Assembly (NCBI GenBank): GCA_002917075.1
Contig: NTMA01000014.1
Coordinates: 1-64,000 of the forward strand
Direction of reading: 5' to 3'
From: Hawksworthiomyces lignivorus
Lineage: Eukaryota > Ascomycota > Sordariomycetes > Ophiostomatales > Ophiostomataceae
DNA length: 64,000 bases
Shown here: one piece after another, positions 1 through 10,945 of the stretch
Position numbering within the stretch: the stretch's first letter is position 1
Layout of the letters: every line of letters starts with the position of its first letter
Program-made: the position numbers and the translations under genes
The notes under the pieces: model-generated
What the model saw: the letters and a program-made list of their open reading frames with translations, nothing else
Told to the model about the DNA's origin: nothing
The model's database searches: none

Positions 1-33
<33 letters not shown>

Positions 34-78
34 TCTGCTGTAATATGGGCTCCAAGACTGATGCTTTCTCCCTTTCAG

Positions 79-459
79 GCTCTGCTATCTCCAAGGAGGA
101 GGCACATGTCATTAACATTGGCGACCCGGATGGACCCCCCCGACTGGTGCGTGCTAGTGCTCTGTATTTCATCTGCTCGCACAATTGTGCAAACCCCTCT
201 TTGCTAACCTAGATCTAAATACTAGATCTCATATCTTGCCTCTAGCCAAGGTTTCACTTGGAATCCTGGTATGTTTGCATGTGTTTTAAGGACATCTCTT
301 TCTACTAATTTCTTCTCATGCTGATACGGTTGGTTCTTGGCAGAAATCTTTGTCCCTTCTTATGTCGACTGCGATTATACCCCTCTTGAGAACCAGCGGG
401 AACCAGTGATCGAGATCTTCCTGAGCGACGAAGAGATTGAGCAGATGTTCCCCAAATAA
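79..459 (+). CDS. 3' end of an unidentified gene (partial)
   Basis: Probable last exons of a gene whose 5' part lies outside the window. Visible pieces are an exon at 79-146 (after ctttcag, before gtgcgt; reads SAISKEEAHVINIGDPDG), a possible micro-exon at 251-268 (after aag, before gtatgt) and a last exon at 344-459 (after cag) ending IFLSDEEIEQMFPK and a TAA stop. The final exon is convincing as coding. The phases do not join cleanly: the first exon ends in phase 0, but the last needs one carried base. One base more in the run of seven C at 135-141 would reconcile them and give GFTWNPEIF across the junctions. I do not recognise the family. The window begins with 30 T. Confidence 0.4.
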
Positions 460-1687
460 TCGGCCGGTCCCCGAGTCTTGTTCCGTCAACGCTCGTGACA
501 TGACTGCTATCTTTTGACGTCCCTTAACGCGATAACGTTCCGCAGACACACCTATACTCCTGGTGTAACATATGCTCCGCCCATTCTATTTCTGCCATCT
601 GATAACCACCACTCTTATTCCCTGCTCATTTCCCAATTGCGAATCGATTTTATCCTCGAATGCCTTTCCATCACCACTCGATTTCTTTTACTCATCCGGC
701 CTGGCGACTGGCGTACAAATCTATTCTTATGAGTGCCACAGAGCCCATGTGGTACTGTGCGACAAAGATGGGCAGTAAGAGCCGACCGCGATGAGGCCTG
801 CCAGAAGCCTCAAAATTGCCTCTGGCTAACCTCCTTTCGTGGCACTTATTCGCCTCTTATATGTCCTGGCGCATGCATGCTTTTACTATTGCTATTCTCA
901 TCTTTTACGACTTCACCTTTCTTTTCACCGTATTTTTACTGCGTCTGTCGCTTATTGCTATCGGCCTTAGATTCCGGGGCGTTCTTTTTTGGGCATCTCT
1001 GTATCCGGAAAACTTCCGGAGCGCGAAAGATTGGTACAGGACGGTAATGGACTTTTGGCTGGCCAGGACGGGGCAGGGGCATTTCGGAGAGACGGCGTAT
1101 TTCACTTGAGAGTTTGGAGTTCCAGATTTGTGGTGTCCAAGTTCACTCTGGCGATTCTGTTTTTTTTTTCTCTTCTAGTGCTTTGTCGATCGATTTCATT
1201 TGACTTGCCTGGGTATTTGTTGTTTCGCGCACATGTCCGCTCTTTCACGTATATTTCGCTTCTTTATTTCTGGTACATAGAAGATTGTTCGTCGGTTCGG
1301 AATATGTATATTTCACAATTCAAAATATGATAACTTCTGCTAGAGATCTAAGACACTTCTCAGCCGTTTGAGAGGTTGAGAAGTGCGTTGAGAGCATTAT
1401 ATCGTCTGCATATTCTGTTTGCATCTTGGTGGCTGCGTCTTTGTTCGTTCCATGGCGCTGGGTCAGTTGAGGCAGAGCGATAGCGGCAACCCCACCATCT
1501 CATATATGCATATCGAATTTAATGATATGCATATAAACATAACAACATATCCTTGTTAGAGATAGTAAACACGCGGCGGCTTGAAAGTGCATCGCGTATT
1601 CTGCAATTTGCCCATAGAGGTTCTCTTTCTACCCTCTCCCCTACACCATTCTCTCTCGCACGACAGATTACGAACGAGAAAGGGGAA
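460..1687. other. intergenic
   Basis: No supportable gene. Pyrimidine-rich stretches suit the 3' UTR of the left gene and the promoter of the Mis14 gene. It holds a perfect 9-bp inverted repeat, arms 1354-1362 and 1377-1385 with a 14-nt loop. Confidence 0.6.
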
Positions 1688-2508
1688 ATGGGCGACTCGT
1701 ACCACCGGAAGATTGAACTCCAGTCCCCCGAGGACTTTGCCTATCTCGTCGACAATGTGCGCCGCGCCGCGGCCGAGAGCGTAGCAGCCGCGTTTCCGCC
1801 AGTGGACGACGGCCAGGCTGACGACGATGACGATCTGCACGCGCGGGTCGAGGCGCTGGTGAACGAGGTGTGTAGTCATATTCCCTTTGCCCTATCAGTT
1901 GGCCGAGAATGCTGCAGAGTCAAGAGCACGTTATCGTCTGACGCAGCTGTGTCCCCTCCCCGCAGTACATCCAGCGCACATTCGCGCTAGCGGCGCCCAA
2001 CCTGACGATCAACGGCCTCCCGGTAGACGACCCGCGGGCCTTTTTCGAGGACGATAAGAAGGCGGGCGGCGGCAAGCGCACATCTACCCGGGACGAGGAG
2101 GAGGACAGCGAGCCCGTCGAGCCCTTCGACGCCCGCAAGCGCCGCCGCGTCGAGGCCCTCAGCCGCGAGGAGGAGGACCTGCTGCGCGCCATCGCCCGCC
2201 TCAAGCGCCGCCTGCCCGCCGCCGCCGCCGACGCCCGCCGCGCCGCCCTCGCCCAGGCGCTGGCCGCCGACGATGCGGCCCTGCACGCGGCCCAGCAGCA
2301 GGTGGAAGCGGCCCACGCTGGCGTTGCGGCATCCGAGCCGTCGTCGGCAGCAGACCGGCTCACCCGCCAGGCCACCACAGAGGCTGCCGCAGCGTCGTAT
2401 GCGCAGGCGGTGGCCGGGCTGGACCGGCTGAAGCAGGCGATGCCGGCGACGGTGGCGCGGATGGAGCGCGCCCGGGTGGCCGGCACATACGCGGCGGCGG
2501 AGCGGTGA
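1688..2508 (+). CDS. mis14: Kinetochore protein Mis14/Nsl1
   Basis: Subunit of the MIND/Mis12 complex, which links the inner kinetochore to Ndc80 at centromeres. Exons 1688-1867 and 1966-2508 (intron 98 bp, gtgtgt...cgcag) encode 240 residues. The N-terminus has the family pattern RKIELQSPEDFAYLVDNVRR (about residues 6-25), then an acidic linker, and just after the intron YIQRTFALAAPNLTINGLPV, strongly typical of fungal Mis14. The C-terminal half is Ala/Arg/Glu-rich helix, probably coiled coil. The ATG lies just after a pyrimidine-rich leader and starts the only frame that joins correctly. It is convergent with the Sec14 gene, 640 bp away. Identification rests on recalled family sequence, not a search. 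Confidence 0.85.
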
Positions 2509-3147
2509 TGAGGCGGCGCGAAGGCGGCAGGCAGCGCTGCGCTTGTTCTTTCTTTCTCTCTTTTTTTTCGGCTAGGGGTTGCTCGGACAGCAAATGGGAC
2601 TGCTTTCTTGGGGCGGCGTTGCGGGTTATGATTCTACGATACCACATGGGAGGAGGGAGGTATATATTTTGCATTACCAGATCGAATGCATGAACGGGTC
2701 AGGGCCTTTTGGAAACTGCACATAATAACATGGTTGCACAAATGAATTTGAACTTGATGCTCGTATAAACACGTCTATGTATATTTTTTAAAACCGGCTC
2801 TGGCGCTCGCGCGGTATATTTGCACTTGGGGCCAAAAAATGAATTGCTAGTTTATTTTTGTATAACCAGAATCTGGGGAGGGATGCCGTCGGGATAGGAT
2901 TTGCCTTCCCCGGGACTGTACGACGCAAAAAGAGGCTGACTGGAAATCCATGCTTTGAGAACCAGAAAAGGCATACGGAGCTCGGGCGAGACAGAAAAGA
3001 CCAAGAAAAAGGCAAACAAAATAAAAAGAAAAAACACCCAGCTTTCCCCTCTTCTAAAAAAAAACCCTCTCTTGCACCGCCTATCTATCTACCTACCCTC
3101 TCTTTTCTCCCCTTCGTTCCCATGCTCCCCCTCCTAGCGCCGCCGGC
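2509..3147. other. convergent intergenic region
   Basis: Tail-to-tail spacer between the Mis14 and Sec14 genes. A-rich and CT-rich tracts suit two 3' UTRs. No gene or RNA seen. Confidence 0.6.
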
Positions 3148-4465
3148 CTATGCGGCGGCCGTCTCCTTGCCGGCTGCTGCGGCGGCGTCGGCACCGGGTG
3201 CCTCTAAGGTGATGCCCTCGGCGCCGGGTGCTGCGGGCTCCTTGGCGCCGCCGTCCTCCTCCCACTTGGGGGCGCGGTACCACTCGTCCTCGCGCCAGGG
3301 CCCCATGTCGGAGAAGCCGCAGCCGCCCTCGCACTCGCAGGTGCCGCCGAACTGCTTGGGCAGGTTCTCCGGGGGCACCTGCTGGAAGAGCTCCTTCTGG
3401 TAGGAGCCGCCGAGGATGTGGATCTTGGCGACGGTGACGGGGTCGAGCCAGCCCTTGATGATGGACCAGACGCCGGCGAAGCCCCAGGGGGCGTTGATGA
3501 GGTAGAAGCGGCCGAGGCGCTCCGGGTAGTAGTTCTGGGACATGGCGGACGCCTGCTTGATGTACGAGTAGACCTGGGGCGCGCGCGTGATGCCCACGCC
3601 CTTCATGTCCATGATGGTGCAGCACGTCTCCAGCAGGTGGCCCGCCTTGCGGCTGCAGGCCGGCAGCCGCGGGTCCGCCAGGCGCTCGTACTCCACCGCC
3701 AGGTTCGTCAGCATGCGCTCCGCCGTCGTGATCTCGTACATCTTGGTCAGGTCGATGTTGCCCAGCTGCTCAATGTAGACTGGCCGGCCGTCCTGGAGAG
3801 CGAAGAGCGGTCAGCAAAAAAAAGAAAAAAGTAAATAAACAACAACAAAAACATAGAAAGGGGAGGACCAAAAAAAAAATAAAACGCACTCTGTCGGTCT
3901 TGTGGTAGTACTGCGGGTAGTACTCGAAGATCTTCACCCTCTCAGGGTACTCCCACGTGGCCACGAGGTCGTCCAGGTTTGTCTCTTTCCGCCATGTTTC
4001 GCAGTCCATGAACCTGAGAGCCGGGGAAAACCAGTTGTTAGCCATTGCAAGCTTCTCTGCAGAGACGCTCCTCCGGGGGGGGGCCGCCTCGCCTTCCTGG
4101 TACCATCTCAGCCACACCGCCCACTTACATCTTCATCGACAGGTTGACATCAAACTTGCGTGCGCGCAAAAACCGGAGCTATAGGGCAGGTTAGCAGACG
4201 AGCTCGGCAGGAGAGGACAGAAGCTCCGAGCACAGATTCGAAGAGTAGAGAGAGAGAGCACGGCTGGCCAACTCACCAGCGTCAGGGTGTCTAGCCGCTT
4301 TGTGAAGCCCTGGGCCTCGAGCATCAGGCGCAGCTGGTGCACCTGGGCCTGCTGCTCCTTGGTGAGGTGGCCGGGGTGGCCGCTCTGGTCGTTTGGCGAC
4401 ACGATGGGGTAGTCATAGTCGTCGTACTTGGCATCAAGCTCCATACCGCCGTTTGCGTCGGCCAT
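3148..4465 (-). CDS. sec14: Sec14 phosphatidylinositol/phosphatidylcholine transfer protein
   Basis: Cytosolic/Golgi lipid-transfer protein that coordinates PI and PC pools for secretion. Exons on the minus strand: 4465-4277, 4178-4129, 4013-3890, 3792-3148; phases join to a 335-residue protein. CRAL-TRIO-N helices lie at about residues 30-80, with LRFLRARKFDVNLSMKM spanning exons 1-2. The CRAL-TRIO lipid-binding domain follows: DGRPVYIEQLGNIDL, the GVGI segment, then YYPERLGRFYLINAPWGF and ILGGSYQKELFQQV, all near-invariant in fungal Sec14. The tail has a short Cys-rich stretch (CECEGGCGFSDMGPW) and an Ala/Glu-rich low-complexity end. The length is normal for the family (about 300-340). The start is the ATG whose product begins with the acidic segment usual in fungal homologues. 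Confidence 0.92.
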
Positions 4466-5749
4466 CTTTGCTGGAGGGGGGGGGGAGAGCGGAGAGAGCT
4501 GAGAGATAGGGATGCCGGAGGGGGACAGGAAAGCTTCAGCGGATAGATGGAGGGGAAGGTCAAGGATGGAGGACGATTGAGTGCGAGGAATAGGGTTTGC
4601 TTTTAAGGAGGGACACTTGCAGATGCTGTTGCTCTGGTCTCGTCTCGTCTCTTGAATGGAGGTTCTAGCTTCAATTCAGACGAGAGAAGAAGAGGTGAAC
4701 AACTAGAGCAAGGAGCAGGACGGCTTTTGAGGCTTGAGGGGTGGACTAAGCCAGGCAAAAATAAGGAGTTCGGGCTTTACTGTTTGCGGTCTGTGATTTT
4801 CCTCTTTTCGTCATCAAAAAGGCGGAGTGTTGAGTGTACTTCACAGAACTGAGGCAGTAGGGCGAGATAGGCTGTAGCACTGACTTTTTAGGGGGGAGAG
4901 GAGACGCTGTTTAGGCTTAGTAGGGGTGATAGTAGGGGTGAAGGAGTGAGGGACCTTACGTATTAGCAGGCGCCACAACGTTTATTTTTCAGCCCCTCCA
5001 TAATAATAAAAAAACAGGTCGTATTAATCTCAGCCAGCGCCAGCTCAACACCGCCTAATTTCAACGAGTCATTGGCTAGCCAGGCCTCAGCGGCTGGTGC
5101 CTCTCTGCTCCCCTCTCTCCCCCCCCAACGGTTTGCAGCGAAGGGAGAACAAGAGAAACAAGGCAGTGCGCCCCGCATTTTAGGTTGTAGTGGGTGTAGT
5201 GGGTGTCGTGGGCTTAGTGGGCTGAAAAAAAGGGGAAAAATGTAATAATACCAGAAGACCTGCCTTATACGAGCACACAGAGTTGGGAGAGCTGTCAATG
5301 TGCCATGATGCTGCGATGCTGCTGTGCTGCTGTGCTGCTGTGCTGCTGTGCAACTGTGTAATTAATGTGCGCGTATCGAAGTGCGGCGTGTGTACTCCAT
5401 AGGCACATATGCAAATAGACATCTTGGAATAGCTGCTTGGCTTGCCGTTTTCGGTATCGATTTGGGTGTACTCTGCGCTCATTAAACTTGATATACCTGA
5501 TATGTGCATACATCTGTACACCGGTAGCTACATATGCATACGATTTGGGCTACCGAAGGACATAGGACGGGCTCCGGGGTATGATATCGCCCCGTACGGC
5601 CGAGTAAAGAGGCCCAGGCCTCGTCACCTTCTTTTCAAGAGAGCCTGCTCGCGTGCAATTTCGTTTTTATTTTTTTTGGACCTTAAATTGCGTCTCCATA
5701 GCTCATCTCGTCTCTCTCGTACACGCAATGTGAAAAACAGCTTGGAACC
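4466..5749. other. intergenic, Sec14 promoter side
   Basis: About 1.3 kb without a supportable gene, between the 5' end of the Sec14 gene and the 3' end of the prefoldin gene. A purine-rich stretch upstream of the Sec14 start suits a promoter/leader. It contains a perfect 8-bp tandem repeat (see separate entry). Confidence 0.6.
5318..5349. repeat. 8-bp tandem repeat x4
   Basis: Four exact copies of GCTGCTGT in a row, followed by a partial diverged copy. A simple microsatellite in non-coding DNA. Confidence 0.9.
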
Positions 5750-6929
5750 TCACCCGTTTGGCTCGCCGGCGGCCTCCCCGCTGTCCTTCTTGTCTCCTTC
5801 CTCGGCCTTCTCCTTGCGCTTCTGCACTACATCCCAGTTGTATACCCGTGCAATAGCGACTTCCATCGTCTGGCGAGCAGGGCAGCATGTCAGCAAGTAT
5901 CCCTCTATGGTAACTCCCCTTTCTCCCCAACAACAAGCTAAGAGGTACGGCTAAGATAAGGCCCGAGCAGGGGAGGTGACCAGGATGGAAGAGGGAAGGG
6001 GGAGGTAAAGGAAAATCATACCGTAATCTGCTCCCGCAAGAACTCGAGGTCTTCCTCGCAATTCCTCCGGCTGGTCTGCGCCGCCGTAAGCTTCTGCTGT
6101 AGAAGCGCCTCCGCTTCGGCGATGGGATAGGACAGCATGACGTTGGCCTTTGTGGAGGAGGAACGAGCAGTGTCAGCAATATCCACACAATATATTTGGG
6201 ACCCGAGATAAAGAGAAGGGGGAAAAAAAGAAGGGGGGAGCTCGAGCTCGTTATCGTTCTCTCCTCTCCTCTCCCAAAATACGCACCCCCAGCCACAGGT
6301 ACACCTCGTCCGTTGGCGGGATGACCGCCTTGGCGTAGAGTGTGTCGTTGAGCTCAAACGTCGTCTCGATAGCGCCGTCGTCATCGTCGTCGTCGTCTTC
6401 GTCGCTGTCTAGGTCATCGTCATCTTCGTCGTCATCTTCTGTCTTTTTCGCCGGCTTGCCCCGCGTCTGCAGAAACCGCACCGTGTCCAGCGTCTTCTGG
6501 ATGTCCGGCAGCTTCTCGTCGAGGCCGGCCACGCGGCGCTGCAGGTTGGACTCCATAAACTGGTATTTTCTGATAGAGGGCGCTAGTCAGCTCATAGAAG
6601 AAACAAAAGGTCACCGCACGAGGTGCTCGGTAGGGCCAAGAAGACGCACGAGATCATCTCCTGGAACCGCCGCAGGGTCGGCTCGACCTCGTCCCGCGAC
6701 GTCACGTAGTCTTCCACCTTGTCGACGAACGGCGCCTGGGGAATGCCCCGCGGGTTGGTGGCCACGTCGTCGGCATCTTGTCTAGAAAGCAAGAGATCGT
6801 TAGCTAACAGGAAAAGAGGAACTGGGGCTCACTGGCAAGCTCCAAATTTATTTGGCGGGGTGACTAGCTGGTAGGAGAGTTCAATATGGCGATGTCTTAC
6901 TTTTCTTTTCCAGTGCTCTTGGACGCCAT
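5750..6929 (-). CDS. pac10: Prefoldin subunit 3 (VBP1/Pac10 family)
   Basis: Alpha-type subunit of the prefoldin hexamer, which delivers nascent actin and tubulin to the CCT chaperonin in the cytosol. Five exons: 6929-6901, 6781-6650, 6569-6287, 6147-6022, 5869-5750; phases join to 229 residues. Family features: GIPQAPFVDKVEDYV after the short N-terminus, the helix KYQFMESNLQRRVAGLDEKL, the beta-hairpin segment TFELNDTLYAKAVIPPTDEV followed by VYLWLGANVMLSYP, then a C-terminal coiled coil ending NWDVVQKRK. An acidic Asp/Glu insert (about residues 85-110) between helix and hairpin is common in fungal members. It is larger than yeast Pac10 mainly because of this insert and the Lys/Glu tail. Confidence 0.9.
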
Positions 6930-7544
6930 CGTGACCAGCAAGAGCAGAGAGACGAAAAGAAACGGCCGTTTCTTTGCTCTGCAGCTTTTTTTTTGCCCTT
7001 TGACGTGGGGAAGAAGCTTGGATATGACCAGAACTACTCGTAGAGGAACCTTGTTAGTCGCAAGACTAATCCCACCATCACCCAGTTCCTTGTGAATTAT
7101 GGCGGTGTCGGGAGGCAAAAAATCTATGAAAGAGCCAGTGGTAGGCTTAGAGAGCTACTCGGATTAATTCACACATATCTACGCATCAACCGTGAAAGCA
7201 AGTTATGAACAACTGGAAAATTCCTGACACTATTTTCTGACATTTTACTTTTCCAGGCAGCTAAATATGGGGTGATAGTATACATGCGTATATGTATACA
7301 AAAAAGAGGTATCCTAAAACGAATTTCTGCTTTGTTGAGCATCCTAGTTCCATTCAAAAACTCCTACCCTAAAAGGGCTTCCCAGGAAATGAAAAAAAGC
7401 GAACCCAGTTTCATTTCCCTTGAAAAAACAAGACGTTACCGCTCGCACGCTGAATTGCAAAAAAAATTTGAACCCATAACCTTCGTAGTCATATTACATG
7501 TCAGTCGCTAGTCCATTAAATGGGCACCAGCCATAGACTCAATC
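6930..7544. other. intergenic, frq 3' side / prefoldin promoter
   Basis: 615 bp holding the prefoldin promoter and the frq 3' UTR. No other gene seen. Natural antisense transcripts of frq would start in or near here in Neurospora, but nothing in the bases proves one. Confidence 0.5.
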
Positions 7545-10500
7545 TCACGCACTGTCGTCCATCTCGAGAAGTCCGGAATCTTCACCAGCTTCCACATCGC
7601 CGTCCTCTCCCGAAGACAGAACTTCTTGAGACGCCGGCGACGGGTTGTCATCTGAGTGGTGGGGGTTCGCGCGACGCGAGATCATCTCCTCCGAGGACGA
7701 CGCTAGAATGCTCTCGTCTTCGTCGTCCATTTCTTCCGAGTCCAGCAAGTCGTCTTCGTCTTCCGACTCTGTGCTCGGGCTGAAGGGCGGATAAAACATG
7801 GCCGGCGGGGGCAGCTCAACAGGATCGCGCCGCTCGACGCGAATCGAGGCGTAGTCGACGACGATGACGGCTGCTTTGGACTTGTTCAAGTTGGCGACCG
7901 CTGCCGAAATCGGGCCGGACTGCTGTTTCAGTGCGGCGAGGCGCTTCATGAGGGACGACATCGAAAACACACCGCCACCGGGGTTGTCGTTTGCATTGTC
8001 GTCGCCCTCGTCTTCATCTGCATCCAGGCCGCCGTTCACGCGGAATGGGCGTTTGGTCGTCACATGCACGGCGAAGTGGTCATCGGGATAGACCCGGTTG
8101 ATGCCAGATGCCTCGAGAAACGGCTCGATGAACTTCGCCGGCAAGGCCGTCGTCTGAGTCGGGCCGTCGCCAAGCACCAGGATGTCGTCGTCCAGCTCTT
8201 CGTCCACACTTCCGGTGCTCCGATAGCTAGCTGAGCTACTCATGTTGTCTATGCTCACAGAGGACCGAGCAGGTTCGGCACGTCCGACCGTGCCAATTCC
8301 AAGCAGGCCGAGAGCAGACCATTCGTCTCTTGACAGCGTCAGGTAGTCGGTTAGAGGCCGGAAAGGGATGAACGAGCCGGACGAGGAGCGGTGGATGGTT
8401 GGCCTGCCTTGAAGTGCATCATCCACAGACTCCTGCATCTGGCCTGTCGATGTCATGTATGTCGTGGGGCTCCCATCTCCCCCGCTGTCGCCCGCCAGAT
8501 CGGTGCAAAACGGCATGCCGCTATAATACACTAAGACGCCGTCTCCCTTGAGCCTGTTGTGCTTGGCTGACGACGTAGACCGGCTCAGGTCGTATTGAGA
8601 CATGTCGATGTTGCTGTTGCTGTTGCTATTGCTCTTGCTCCGGTTGCTGTTGTTATTGCCTTTGAATGCGCCAGAAGGTCCACCTTCTACCGGGCTCGAA
8701 TCCTGCGACATTAGATCGTCTTCAGATTTAGTCGCCTGAGGTGAAGTGCGGTGGACAAAAAGCGGCTTGTACTGAAAACTGGACGAGGCGCCCGACTCCT
8801 GCGGTCCGAACTTGGAGTTCTTTTTGCTGCTGGACAGCGCAGATGCCGAACCGTCGGCCAGTGTCTTTGTCCGCTTGCGCCGGCCGTTTTCATCAGACCC
8901 GTCGCCTTCATCTGTGGACGGGCTGAGCTGTGACTGATCTTCTGTGCTGCCATCACTGCTAAACTTGGTCCCGTCAACACCGCCCCGCCAGCGAATCTTC
9001 TGGCCGTCTGGGGACAGCTGGAATTTGGTGCTCTTTTCCACGATCGCTTGGCGAATAAAATCACTGGACACGTTGAAGATGTGCAGCTGGGCCAGGTTTG
9101 ATAGAAGATTTAGATATACCCAGCCATGGGCATCGGGAGAAACGTCATTGACTGTGACAGTGCTCTGTGGGCCAATTTCGGGAGGAACCAGGCCGAGGTG
9201 CCGGATGTACTCCATATTCTCGGCAGGAACTTGAACTCTGTCTGGATCAAGATCGAGCGGTCGAGTCGGGCGCTGCTCAAGCAGAGCGACACCAGCAGGC
9301 GACTTCCCGGGTCCGCTGCCATGGCCGTTTCCGCCATTGTTGACTCCATTTCCAAGCCCGCTCCCGTTACCGGATTCGTCGCCATTAGAGTTTGAATTGG
9401 TCGAAACGTTGTCGCGCGAACCACCTTTTCTGTGGCTGTTGTGCCTGGCCTGAATGCGAGCTTCGCGCGCTGGTTCTGCACTTGACGGCGCTTGGAGGGA
9501 AATATTGGCACCTACCAGAAAAGCAGGGACAACAGCGGCAGCGGCAGCGTTAGCCAGAGCCTCATTCGTACCGCCACTTCCGCTGCCGCTGCCAGCCCTT
9601 CTAACAGACTTATCATCGGAGCCGGACACAGCATCTGCCACTGCGCTCCTGGCTGCTGCTGGAAGGGCCGCCTTTCTCTGACGGCCGTAGCGACCGCTGA
9701 TCTTACCAGTAAAAATCTGCTCCAGCCGCCGAACGATGAGCTTCTTCTTGTCATTGTCGCCCAGCGCTCGGATGCCGTAGTTGGGGTGTAGGCCCTCTGG
9801 GATGTCCTGGAGGTAGCGCTCGACTTTCTGCTCGGAAGTGCGGGCTCTTGCACCGCTTCCAAAGGAGGGACGGACAAGCGACGCGCCAGATGAATGCGCA
9901 CCAGTTGACATAGAGGCGTAAGCTGAGTCGACTGGGCGCGATCGCGAAGACGAATTCGACGTTTGTTTGGAGCGCGAGCCACCGGAAGAATGGGGCTCCT
10001 GCCCGTGGTGATGGTGATGGTGGTGGTGATGAATATGAGAGGAGACATTTTTGGACGACGCGGACTTGTCGCGCTTACGCTGAGAAGCCGATTCGCTCGA
10101 TGCGGTGTCACCAAGACTGGCGGCAAAGTCTCGCAGTGTCGCTTCCAGCTCCTGTTTCTTTCGGCGTGGCAAGCCGTGGACTCGGATTTCGAAGAGCTTC
10201 TCTTTTTCGAGGAGATCGCGGCTGACATTCTGCTTGTAGCGCTTCAGCTCCTCTTTTAACCGTTTGTTCTCGATAGTCAAGTCGTCGATGACGCTACGGA
10301 AGTCGTCTGCGCTACTGCTTCGAGCTGTGTCACGGCGGATAAGACCCGGCGGGAAGAACGGGCCACCTGGAGGGGCAAACGGGGCGGTGCTTCGCGGAGA
10401 CGTCACGGGCAGATCGGCGACAACATCGTCGCTTGAAGAATCACGCTTCTGAAAGAAGGGTAGGTCGACTAAAAATATGGAAGAACAGAAAACCATGTCA

Positions 10501-10945
10501 GCCTCTGTAATAGCTATCGTAGATGATCCTGCTGATTGTAGCTTAGAAGGGCCTCTACGATGCCCATGCCTCAAGTGCACTGTCGAAGGGAAAGAGGGTC
10601 ACACGAATACCTACCGTCCATGAGATTACTATCAAGGGTGGTTGTCGGATGCCGATTGGCATCGTCAAACCACTTCTTCGCATCAGTCATCTCGGACGCG
10701 TGGCTGCCGCGAGATGCATCGCTGCTCTGGTCTGGCCGCAGTAGGCCCTGCTGCGGCTGCTGTTCTAGGGATATGTCATAAGATACATTTTTGGCGGCTG
10801 TTACCAAGCCTGCATCTCTAGATGAACCGTGAGAGCGGCGTCGGCGCCCTCCTAGTGGAGGTTCGTCGGAAGGGGTAACGGCTATCCGCCGCGGATGGGA
10901 TTCTGGTGGTGGCCGGTCGGTCGGAAGGCGCCTGGCGTCGGCCAT
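7545..10945 (-). CDS. frq: Frequency clock protein FRQ
   Basis: Core negative element of the fungal circadian oscillator; known FRQ dimerises, binds FRH and CK1 and represses the White Collar complex. Exon 1 is 10945-10615 and exon 2 10468-7545 (146-bp intron), giving 1084 residues; Neurospora FRQ is about 989. Hallmarks: NLMDVDLPFF across the splice, coiled coil SVIDDLTIENKRLKEELKRY (about 169-188), KLFEIRVHGLPRRKKQELEA then TLRDFAASLG (to about 230), ERYLQDIPEGLHPNYGI, KKKLIVRRLEQIFTGKISGR, ENMEYIRHLGL, VSPDAHGWVYLNLLSNLAQL, IRWRGGVDGTKFSSD, VYYSGMPFCTDLAGD and an acidic C-terminus. Odd points: a run of about ten His near residue 260 and long Ser/Asn/Gly-rich linkers. The start ATG gives the MADA N-terminus and has no competing upstream in-frame ATG in the exon. 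Confidence 0.95.
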
